From positions 2,418,001-2,482,000 of the forward strand of contig OZ345354.1 of assembly GCA_977006965.1 (NCBI GenBank): a stretch of 64,000 nucleotides of DNA, given 5' to 3'. The translations under genes and the position numbers were made by a program. This document shows, in pieces, positions 42,823-51,342 of the stretch (within the stretch, counting starts at the first letter, position 1; the number at the start of each line of letters is the position of its first letter). Source of the stretch: Phymatolithon calcareum. Lineage: Eukaryota > Rhodophyta > Florideophyceae > Hapalidiales. The notes beneath the pieces are model-generated. The model was not told the DNA's origin. It did no database searches and saw only the letters and a program-made list of their open reading frames with translations.

Positions 42823-43255
42823 ATGATGCGTCATGATTCGATCCTGTTCGAGGACTGTAACATTCACGGTTTTAGGGACATTGAAAATTATGACCAGAGA
42901 AAGCTAAAGCTTTGGAGGAGTACATAGAATCCACTGGACGGATAGTGCTCAATGATGGATCGCTGACTCTCATGTCCCCTAGCGGCCCCTCATCCGTCGG
43001 CATCTCAACATGTACTGGATCATACGTGACTTAATGTCAGTGAGAAGTTCGTCCACCCACGTTCAGGGACCACCGACCCATCCTGGTTACTTTTGACTGT
43101 TTACATCAAGCTCGAAAGCGCTTTGGTCGTGCTCGATGGTCTTTAAAACACGCAGTCTGGGACCAGTTTGCTTCTAAGGTCTATAAAAGCTTGATCAGGA
43201 GCCTGAAAACCAGAGCACAATTGATGAAGAAAACCGGCGCTTCGATACGTCCATA

Positions 43256-44790
43256 TTGGCTGGAGCGAAGCATGCCGTACCGAGTGCAAATCTTCGAGCA
43301 AAAATCTGGTGGACTGACGCGTGCGCGGCAGCAGTCGAAGAGCGAAGGAAAGCGGTCGAGGCTTATGAGCGCGATCCATCGCCGGAGTCTCTCGCAGTAC
43401 TTGCAGAAGTACGAGCTAACATGGACATTGTCATTGCCGCAGCTAAACGGAAGTGCTGGCGCGACCTGTCTTCAACGGTCAAGGCGAACGACAAGGGATG
43501 GAAAAGTCTGGCTGAAATCGAGGGCAAACGCCGCGCGAGAGCAAAAGTATTGCCGGAAATCTGACCAAAGCATTGCCGACGATGTCGTTAAGGGATACGT
43601 CGCCAAAAACCGCAACAAATTCGAGGCCCAAGACATGAGGTGGCAATGGTAGCATATGCATGCTTTAGGAAAAGCGAGGAAAGAATTGGCAAGCGACCCG
43701 GAATTTTCTATACGCGAACTCACTGCAGCAATAAGTCCAATGCCAATACGTACTGCAACTGGTCCGGATGCAGTAGAGGTGGAATTCATTAGCCACCTTT
43801 CTTCAATGGCTCAAGGTCGTCTCTTAGGCCTAGTGAACTGAACCTGGCGCGAAGATAATGTACCGACTGCGTGGAGAGTGGTGCTGCTCATCGGCATACA
43901 CAAACTGAATGATCCAAATGCCCTTCGTCCTATTTCACTGTCATCAATTGTCAACCATATTGCTGAGCGCCTTATCGGATTGCGTTTAACGGAATGGGTG
44001 GAATCGAAACTTCCATCAACACAAGCAGGATTCAGACGGCATCGCAACACCCACGAGCACATAGCCGCTATGGCGCAGCGTACGGCAGACGCCTTCTCCC
44101 GTCGGCGTAAAAGCACAGCCCTGTTCGTTGATTTCAGCACTGCATACGATTGTGCCGTGATTCCAGCGTTGCTTGCAAAAATGGTGGACCTTAATTGCCG
44201 TCCAAATATGCTGTGCTGGATGCATTCGTACTCGACGAATCGCCGAGCCCGGGGGCGACACATCAACACGGTCGGTCAGTCGCGTGTGCTTGGATGCGGG
44301 CTACCCCAAGGGAGCTCGTTGTCCCCAAATCTTTGGAACTTATACTTATTGGACTTAGATGTACGTCTTGAAGACCTTGTTCAATTTAGTTTCGCAGACG
44401 ACACCAGCTTCCATGCCACTGGCAGCACTTGGGATGTCGTCATCTCAAAGCTCAATGAGGCTGCCGAGACACTCGCCGGTTTATGCATCCGTTTGCGAAT
44501 CAAGTTGAACGCTCGGAAATGCAAGGTGCTATGATTTGCTGCAGGCGGACGCTCACCGCAGGAAATTATTGACGGTGAAGTCAATATCGATGGCGAGGAA
44601 ATAGAAGGAGTTGCGGCATACAGGTTCCTCGGAGTTCATTTCGACCAACGACTGAGCTTCAAATTGCATTGCCGGGAAGTGAGCCAGAAACTCCGGTCCA
44701 AGACCCTCCTCATCCGAGCGCTCGGCGGATATTCTTGGGGCCCGGAATCATCAACGATAGAAGCTTTCCGTTAGAGCTACTGTGAGCCAA
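43256..44790 (+). pseudogene. LINE-C linker and reverse transcriptase
   Basis: The linker (KIWWTDACAAAVEERRKAVEAY) is followed by IRELTAAISPMPIRTATGPDAV, the start of the RT. A stop follows near 43840, then LRPISLSSIVNHIAERL, then TQAGFRRHRNTHEHI, FVDFSTAYDCAVIPAL (box A Asp), LGCGLPQGSSLSPNLWNLYL and VQFSFADDTSFHATG with an intact FADD at 44391-44402. Another stop at about 44532 precedes AAYRFLGVHFDQRLSFKLH. The catalytic boxes survive, but at least three stops interrupt the ORF. Confidence 0.88.
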
Positions 44791-44849
44791 CTGCGCTATA
44801 TGGTGCATCTGCTTTCGCTGTACACGGCTTCGACGTCCACATCAAGCAA

Positions 44850-45140
44850 GTGGAAGTCGCGCGGAACGAAGCGGCTCGAGCGGCTAGCGGATGTTTGAAA
44901 GCTACAGCAATTTCCAAGCTCCGGTCACTGATTGGGATGCGTAACCTGCGAGCTATTGGAGAGATGCAAGCTACTCTTATCATGGACAAAGCACTTCGAC
45001 TTCAACCGGACACTCCTGTGGCTCGCAAAACCCAGACAAATATGTTGAACTTTAGACGCAACGTAGATTCGTGGAGAGACTCGAGCACCTACCATCTGGC
45101 GGAGAACGGGATCCTTGCGCTCCCACGCAATGGGATTTAA
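44850..45140 (+). pseudogene. LINE-C region between RT and RNase H
   Basis: Frame continuing the LINE-C ORF: VEVARNEAARAASGCLKATA, LRSLIGMRNLRAIGEMQATL and so on. This is the usual helical connection region of I-group LINEs and has no catalytic residues. It ends in a stop at about 45138. Confidence 0.65.
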
Positions 45141-45282
45141 CCACCAATTCAGGAGGACAGCTCCAGTAACAGGTTTTCAACCTTCACGACTCCTGTTTCG
45201 GCGAAAGATTGATCCATAGGAGAAGCGTACCGCGACAGAAGCTTTTCTTCTAGAGACATAAGCAGCGCAACCAGCCGATATC

Positions 45283-46646
45283 GAAATATGGACGGACGGA
45301 AGTGTCGAAAAAGTACCACATGAGTTTGTCTGCGACCTGAATCATGGATAGCGAGTCTCCGTGAAATGGAATGAAGGTTGGTATTCTGCGACGTTGAGCA
45401 AATTCAGCCCCTCTCAGTACCAGAACTACGAAGCAGCGAAACGTTTTGAGTCTCGACACGACAGATCCCCGGACATCCTCTTGGCCTACGACGACAGAGA
45501 CGAGCATACATACTCAACGACCCCGACCTCCTCGGAACAACGCGTTATAGTGTGCGACGAAGACCGTGACACACTCGACATGTATCGTATAATCCCATTC
45601 CAGGTCGGCGGAGCTGGGATTCTGATTTTGCGTGGCGAAGAAACTGTTATGGAAGAAGCGCTGGCCGTTGGGGCTTGTAATCACTGGGAGTGATAAGATA
45701 AAGAATGAGTTTATCTTGAAAAGGGGTGATCTCTCTCCGATGAGAAGATGAGATGCTCCAGTCTAAGGTGCGATTTAGGATCGCCGCTTAAATAGAGCAG
45801 GGGCGAGAAATGCACACCCTGTACAAAGAGGGGGAGCACTAACAGACACTACTCTAACAATCCCAATTGGTTGGTATGTGTCCCTGAGAGTGTAAGTGTC
45901 GCTAATTACACTCGTGCAGCATTGCGTGTCTACAGGCTGTCGGCTCTTCATTTGACGCGGAGGCATTTGCCGCCGTACAGGCCTTCCAAGCAAAGTTAAC
46001 GCTACAACTTTCCCGCGGCAGCACTATCAGATGGTTCACTGACAGCCGTAGCTGCATAGACGCGCTCAACGGGCAACCGCGGATGGTTGGTGACATGGTC
46101 CGGAGTCTGTGGAACCTTATAGAACGGTTATTTTCACGCGAGATTCAGATAGAGTGTGTTTGGGTACCGAGTCACTGCGGCGTCGCGAAGAATGAGGCTG
46201 CTGATGAACGTGTCCGGCGGGGAATTTCGGAATCGAGTCTGGTGCTGCACCAAGCGATACCTCTCACTTTTGAAACGGCACGATCCATCATCAAGCCGCC
46301 CTATAGAAGCAAACCAGTAACCCTTCCTACGCTTCCGAAAGATCTGCGCATCTCGCAGAGACGTGCAGAGGTGGTACTGCACCAGCTTATAGTGAACTGC
46401 AGCCCTATGCTGGCAAGCTTTCACCATGGACACAGCGAGAATGAATCGCTTCTCTACGACCCAGTATGCAAGATGTGCCCGTATGGCGTCAAGGAGACAG
46501 TGGAGCACCTCATCCTACACTGTTCTGGGAGGACTGCCTCTCGACGAAAATTCATCGGAAGAGTGCGAGACAAAACGGTAGAAAATCTCTGCAGGGAGAG
46601 ACCCGTAGAGATACTCCAATATTTGAACAATGAGAACTTACACTAG
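45283..46646 (+). pseudogene. LINE-C RNase H and C-terminal Cys/His motif, split by LTR-B
   Basis: RNase H begins with EIWTDGSVEK (45283 onward; first catalytic Asp). It resumes with VGGAGILILRGEE near 45605, is cut by the LTR-B insertion, and continues SSFDAEAFAAVQAF (catalytic Glu), IRWFTDSRSCIDAL (Asp) and VWVPSHCGVAKNEAADE (His and Asp). The C-terminus has CKMCPYGVKETVEHLILHC (46466-46522), a CxxC...HxxxxC motif. About 97 codons lie between WTDGS and GGAG, far more than usual, so an additional insertion at about 45310-45600 is likely. Its minus strand reads GDSLSMIQVADKLMWYF, which resembles the end of DUF3800 proteins only superficially. Confidence 0.82.
45676..45934 (+). mobile_element. 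Solo LTR-B, 259 bp, inserted in the LINE-C RNase H (TSD GGCT)
   Basis: It begins TGTAATCACTGGGAGTG and ends GTGTCTACA; flanks GGCT at 45672-45675 and 45935-45938. It contains CTTAAATAGAGC. Removing it and one GGCT restores the RNase H frame across VGA-VGSS, so it inserted after LINE-C. Confidence 0.88.
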
Positions 46647-46693
46647 GGTTAGTTCTGGTGTTAATTAACGCATTCTGCATTAAAGAAAGAAAG

Positions 46694-47100
46694 AAAGTTC
46701 CTTTAAGGTCCTCCTCTTCTCTGAGATACTCGATATCCTTTGATACGTCTGCCAAATCCTCTTCTCTTCCTCCATGTTCTTCTGCCTTTTCCAGGTACTT
46801 CTTCCGTCTGACAAGGCTCGAAACGAACCTTTCAGCCTGGTGTGCTCTCCTCACCCCCGGACTGGCGAGTCGGCATAGCATGCGCATCCTCTCTCTTCGA
46901 TGTTCGGCATACTTTCCAAAAACGCACTTGTAGAAAACACCTTCTGCAGCTTCGAGCGCAGCTTGTAATCACTTGGTCCTCGGGGTCAGGTGGATCGCAT
47001 ACTCCCTTTTTGGGGAGAATCAACAATCCGCTAACGTTTACTGCAATTCTGTCCAGGTATTGAAGTACCCTTTGAAATATCGCTGCTTTAGATAACAATG
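46694..47100 (-). mobile_element. LINE-B copy, 5' half
   Basis: On the minus strand it encodes RIAVNVSGLLILPKKG, SCARSCRRCFLQVRFWKV, then (frame change) MRMLCRLASPGVRRAHQAER, RRKKYLEKAEEHGGREEDL and ADVSKDIEYLREEEDLKGT up to the LINE-C insertion point. The charged stretch is predicted helical and possibly coiled-coil. It lines up with 31936-32225 and 32633-32790. Confidence 0.75.
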
Positions 47101-48206
47101 TACGAAATAGACGGACTTCGGTTGCTGAATTGGAGAGAGGACAACGACCGCCTTGCTCTGCCTGGCAATTTATGTACTGTTTAGAAGCCTAATCGAGAAG
47201 TCATTATTGCCTGACACCCCAATAAAAGGATACCAGGGCAATCATTCTATTCTAGAGTATGTTACGAGCACGTGGAAAATGGAACATAAGGCGGGCAAAC
47301 ATCACATTTTCGTTGCCATCTCGTAAACCAACGCATACGTATTTGCTGGATTGTATGCCGACAGTGGCTCTTCATCTAGACTCGCCAAGGGCTCATTGTG
47401 CCGGGGTCACTTGCTTTCTTTCATATGTGACAAAAAACGACAACATGCGTGAACTTGCTCGCGAGCAAATTGTTATCTTTCAAGTTTTTGTTTCTCTGTT
47501 GGTTCTCCCTATACAGATCTTTTTTTGCTAAATGCATCTCCGAAGAATTCCCGTCTAGAGACAGCCCAAGCAGGACAGCATAAGGACAAATGTTCCATAG
47601 TTTCCTTGACACTATGCGGGCACATCTTGTACCCTGGATCGCAGAGCCGTACTAGGATTGATGTGGCTGTCATCTGGGGCGTTTTGCTCATATGAGTATT
47701 TCGTATCATTAGCCGCGTATTTTTTCTGCAAAGCACACACTGTGGTATACCGATGTGCGTTTTTCTTGCGCTTCTTGCCATTGCAAACTTTCGCTTGTCA
47801 AATGAATACTGATTTTAATGTAACTTTTGACAAAAGACAACGTGGAATGGGACACTTTGACAAGCTCCGGGTTGCTGAACAAAAGATTGTGGTATGTGGG
47901 CTTGTATTCTGCTTTGATTCCTCAATGCAGATACACGAACAAGTAGTAAGCAGTCGTTGGTGAGCACACAATTGCATTTGGTTCTTGGATAACTTTGGTC
48001 AGGGGGCGCGATGAGTGGACTGGGGCTTGTGAACCCATTGTTTCAAGTCTACTACTGTGGCTCTGCGCCAAGCAGGGATAGAAGCATGAAGAAGAAGTGT
48101 AGATTTTACTTAAATTTTACCAACGCATCTGCAGCATGAGAACCTAGAAACTGCACTGTATAACCGTACGGTACCGTCGTTTTCTGCGAGGCGAGAATTT
48201 ACAAAA
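47101..48206. other. Mostly no gene; 5' flank of the DUSP12-like gene
   Basis: Apart from the LINE fragment at 47509-47781 nothing is recognised. No clear TATA box is visible in the 150 bp before 48207. Confidence 0.35.
47509..47781 (-). pseudogene. LINE C-terminal fragment related to LINE-C
   Basis: A 90-aa frame with CVLCRKNTRLMIRN, then YKMCPHSVKETMEHLSLCCP and AVSRREFFGDAF. It parallels LINE-C's CKMCPYGVKETVEHLILHC and SRRKFIGRV, but is clearly a different, more distant family. Upstream parts are absent. Confidence 0.6.
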
Positions 48207-49076
48207 ATGCTTTCCGAAGTGGCACCACGACTCTACATCAGCGACCTTGGCGCTGCGGAGAAACAATCCCTTCTTCGTTCCCATGGCATCACGGCAATAC
48301 TAAGTCTTCTTTCCGGTCAAGCATCGAGCTACTCCGACCTTCGAGAATGCATATCCTCCCTTAGTCTTTTCCACAAGCACCTTGACGTCGATGACGCACC
48401 AACAAGCTCACTGGTGCCATACTTCCAGGAAATCGTGGCATTTCTGACAGAGCATTCGCAGCCGCCGTCGGCAGTCCTAGTGCACTGTCGTTCAGGCATG
48501 TCGCGCTCCGTCTCCGCAGTACTCGCCTTCCAAATCATCCTAGGAGCAAAACTAGATCCTGCTCTAGACGCCATAACTCGTGCCCATCCGCCGGCCAGCC
48601 CCGCGCCGTGGTTTCTGGCTGAGCTCCGGGCTCTGGCGGCCGCGCGCGCCACTTCAAACCGAACATTCCCACCAGCATTGTGTGCCGAAATAGACAATAA
48701 TTGCAACGTGCTGATGTTACGCGCGGCCGCGGTCGGAGCAACTATCTCTCGTCCCAATTGTGCATGCGCTCGCGTTCGATGCCGGAAATGCAGAACGGAA
48801 CTATTCGCCGCATGTGCATCGTTTAGCTCAAATGGCGGTCGCTCCGCGCTGCAGATTGCAGACTCGAGAGGATGGGGTACACGAGAACCGCCTCGAGGAC
48901 AAGGGAAACTTTCGTGTGGGATTTGTGGTGCAAAACTTGGGGGCGTTAGAAGGGCTGTGTGGAAGGACGGGAAGAGCGCTGGTATTGGACGTGTATGGTT
49001 GAATGAAGTTACTGCGAGCGCAGTTGACTGGCCCTTGGGCTACCCGTGGCCGGAAGAACAGGACCTCGTGGTGTGA
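48207..49076 (+). CDS. DUSP12: DUSP12/YVH1-like dual-specificity phosphatase with zinc domain
   Basis: A 289-aa protein from ATG in ACAAAAATGC. The N-terminal dual-specificity phosphatase domain (3-145) begins APRLYISDLGAA. It has the general-acid Asp in DVDDAP (60-65) and the signature VHCRSGMSRS (92-101), with nucleophile C94 and R100. The C-terminal region has CxxC pairs at 192/195 (CRKCRTELF) and 237/240 (KLSCGICGAKLG), the layout of the zinc-binding domain of DUSP12/YVH1, which is needed for 60S ribosome maturation in yeast. The middle of the zinc domain is shorter and more divergent than usual, without an obvious His ligand. It lies 556 bp upstream of a DDX52-like helicase on the same strand. 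Confidence 0.88.
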   Translation: MLSEVAPRLYISDLGAAEKQSLLRSHGITAILSLLSGQASSYSDLRECISSLSLFHKHLDVDDAPTSSLVPYFQEIVAFLTEHSQPPSAVLVHCRSGMSRSVSAVLAFQIILGAKLDPALDAITRAHPPASPAPWFLAELRALAAARATSNRTFPPALCAEIDNNCNVLMLRAAAVGATISRPNCACARVRCRKCRTELFAACASFSSNGGRSALQIADSRGWGTREPPRGQGKLSCGICGAKLGGVRRAVWKDGKSAGIGRVWLNEVTASAVDWPLGYPWPEEQDLVV

Positions 49077-49407
49077 CTTGAGGTAGGAATCTAACCGTGG
49101 TGTGTACTTCAATTATTCACTGTCCTTTGCGTGTGGATGCATCGACACGTCGAGTGTCCATGAAACACAGTGGTGCCAGCTGCCAATGTGAGAAATAATT
49201 TTCGGCAATAGCCCACCAAATGGTGCGGATCTCTCTCGATTATGCATCCATCTTTCTTCCCAGTTAGCTGCGTCGCTCTTCATTCCGTGTCCTAGAAAGG
49301 GTAGTGGTTGATCACTGACTTGCAAGCTCCAGAGAGGCTGCAACTGTATCCGACATGAAGTTCAGATGCTCCTAACAATTCTAGCCTTTTTGCTCTACTC
49401 AGATATG

Positions 49408-49460
49408 TACAGTATACTGTAGTCCGGATTCATGAAAACTAGAATTGCAATTCTAGTTTT
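49408..49460. promoter_or_regulatory. Two perfect palindromes upstream of the DDX52-like gene
   Basis: TACAGTATACTGTA at 49408-49421 and a 26-bp perfect palindrome at 49435-49460 with centre TAGAATTGCAATTCTA. They lie about 170-225 bp before the helicase start. CAGTATACTG palindromes also occur at 869-898. They could be protein-binding sites or the remains of a MITE. Confidence 0.45.
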
Positions 49461-49632
49461 GCTGAAAGGAGTGTGGATTTTTATTTGGAAGGCGCAAAAT
49501 CAAGTCACGTATGATACGTTGTACCGGTTAGCACACGTGTAGCTTCCGACCTCGCCCGTCGTCCAGGTAGCCATCGACTCGGACGCCGGCCACCGCCGAG
49601 TCACCTTTCAGACAGCGACTTCCCTTTTGGCA

Positions 49633-51342
49633 ATGGACGCCGCCCTGCGAGCGTTAAAATCCGGAGTTCGAGGGGCCGCACAGGAGCAGTTGCGGGGAGC
49701 AGTTGCGCAGGAGGTTTCTCTTCATTGTTCCGAACCGCCTGATCATGGCGCATCGATGCAGCTCCCCCCGGCCCTTGACTTCTTCGGGGATGAGGCCCCG
49801 AGCAGCGGCTCAGCGGCCAGGTCGGAAGAGAAGAAAAAATCCCCACGCCCCTCGGCTCCTCAGCTGTCTAAAGCACCCAGTAAGGAGCTGCAATCCGCGC
49901 TACCTACGTCACTGGCAAAAGCACTTGCCGCATTAGGCGTGACAGCCTTGACACCAGTGCAACGTCGAGTGTTACCAATTTTCGCAGAGAACGATGTTCT
50001 TGCAGTCGCACCGACCGGCTCTGGAAAGACATATGCGTACGCATTGCCCCTGCTTAGAGCACATGAAGACGCTACGTTAAACGCGGAGCCTTCAACTCAT
50101 CCACGCGCCCTCGTCCTCGTACCTACTCGCGAGCTTGCTGCGCAAGTACACCGGGTAATGTCGCGACTAGTACGAACTGCGGGCCTGCGCATTCGTATTC
50201 GAGAGGTGGCATCGAAAGGGTCTGTAGCAACTCTTCGTGATGCTGTAGCACATATCGTCATTGCAACCCCGATGTCCGCGTCAAATGCCCTCCGCGCAAA
50301 GCTTCTCAACATTGGGCTGGTGCGTCACGTCGTTCTAGATGAAGCAGACCGACTTCTTGATGACGGATTTCTTGAACAAGTTGATGGTGTCATGGCGTGC
50401 GCCGGCGCCGACGCCGCCGAATCCCCGCGCGTGCATATGTTTTCTGCAACGCTTCCAGGTCCGGTTGAATTGCTTGCGCGAACGCTGTTAAAAAAGCCTG
50501 CCAAAGTTGTTGTCTCTGGCGGTGCGTACGGTGGAGCGGCAGCAGTCACTGGGCTTGGTGCTGTTATCCACCAGAAGTTCACGTTTGTCGGCGGTCGAGG
50601 GGAGCAAGGAAAAGTCCTAGCTGTTCGTACTATGCTTAAGCAAGGCCTTAAACCACCAGTTCTGCTGTTTGTGCAAAGCCGAGACCGGGCTGCGCAGCTC
50701 TTTCGTGAGCTTGTCTATGAAGGCGTTTCCGTTGACGCCATCCACTCCGACCGCTCTCAGGCAGCCCGAGCGAGCGCGATTGCGCGATTCCGAGAGGGCT
50801 CGTTATGGTTGCTCATCGCGACAGACGTGCTGGCCCGTGGCCTGGATTTCCTTGGGGTGAACACGGTGATTAACTACGATTTGCCGGCTTCCGCAACAGC
50901 GTATGTGCATCGAATCGGGCGTACGGGAAGAAATGGACGAAGTGGTGTAGCCATAACGTTGTTTACCGAGGAAGATGCGGCGCATTTGCCTGCAGTGCTA
51001 AAAGTTGCGAAGGCGTCGGGGGCTGAGGTTCCACAATGGGCGCTTGCACTGAAGGCGACGACAAGGCGAGAAATTGCAAAGAGGCTAGAGAAGCGTCCAC
51101 CTAAGAGAAAGCGTCTTGGAGGCCCTAATGCACCCGTAATTGGTAAGAGAGCTCGAAAAGCGAGAATGCCGCGAAGTAGGCAAAACGAGGTGGAGGATGG
51201 GAGTGCTGGGGATGATGGGGCAGGGCAGAACGGAAGAAAAGGAAGAAATAAGAAGGCGGGGAATGAACCCCAGGCAAAAGAGTCTGACAAGACTAATGGA
51301 AACGTACCGCATATCTCGTTGGACGAAGGGGAAGCTGGTTGA
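49633..51342 (+). CDS. DDX52: DEAD-box RNA helicase, DDX52/ROK1-like
   Basis: ATP-dependent RNA helicase whose relatives act in 40S ribosomal subunit assembly in the nucleolus. A 569-aa protein from the first ATG (GGCAATGGACG). The first 90 residues are Ala/Ser-rich. Core motifs: Q motif ALTPVQ (105-110), APTGSGKT (126-133), PTREL (164-168), VLDEADR (234-240), SAT (271-273). In the second lobe: LLFVQSRDRAAQLFRELVYE, VDAIHSDRSQA, LIATDVLARGLDF, VNTVINYDLPASATAYVHRI and GRTGRNGRSG. The FVQS.DRA..LF.EL and ARG.DF.GVN wording, and the FTEEDAAHL segment, are specific for DDX52/ROK1. The tail is Lys/Arg-rich, a likely nucleolar signal. Full family length. Confidence 0.95.
   Translation: MDAALRALKSGVRGAAQEQLRGAVAQEVSLHCSEPPDHGASMQLPPALDFFGDEAPSSGSAARSEEKKKSPRPSAPQLSKAPSKELQSALPTSLAKALAALGVTALTPVQRRVLPIFAENDVLAVAPTGSGKTYAYALPLLRAHEDATLNAEPSTHPRALVLVPTRELAAQVHRVMSRLVRTAGLRIRIREVASKGSVATLRDAVAHIVIATPMSASNALRAKLLNIGLVRHVVLDEADRLLDDGFLEQVDGVMACAGADAAESPRVHMFSATLPGPVELLARTLLKKPAKVVVSGGAYGGAAAVTGLGAVIHQKFTFVGGRGEQGKVLAVRTMLKQGLKPPVLLFVQSRDRAAQLFRELVYEGVSVDAIHSDRSQAARASAIARFREGSLWLLIATDVLARGLDFLGVNTVINYDLPASATAYVHRIGRTGRNGRSGVAITLFTEEDAAHLPAVLKVAKASGAEVPQWALALKATTRREIAKRLEKRPPKRKRLGGPNAPVIGKRARKARMPRSRQNEVEDGSAGDDGAGQNGRKGRNKKAGNEPQAKESDKTNGNVPHISLDEGEAG

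Larger units (their letters stand above)
42218..46693 (+). mobile_element. LINE-C, near full-length non-LTR retrotransposon (APE-RT-RNase H)
   Basis: Bounded by AAAGTTCCTTT at 42207-42217 and 46694-46704, an 11-bp duplication, and ends in an AAAG-repeat tail. It carries endonuclease, reverse transcriptase, RNase H and a C-terminal Cys/His motif, the layout of I-group (I/Ingi/Tad-like) LINEs. It is inserted in a minus-strand LINE-B copy and interrupted by a solo LTR-B at 45676-45934. Stops and frameshifts make it inactive. A truncated sister lies at 16565-16922. Confidence 0.9.

Noticed and set aside
45250-45507. DUF3800-like protein on the minus strand inside LINE-C
   Set aside because: Only a short IQVADKLMWYF-type stretch is similar; the strand is antisense to the RNase H motif and the match could be chance.
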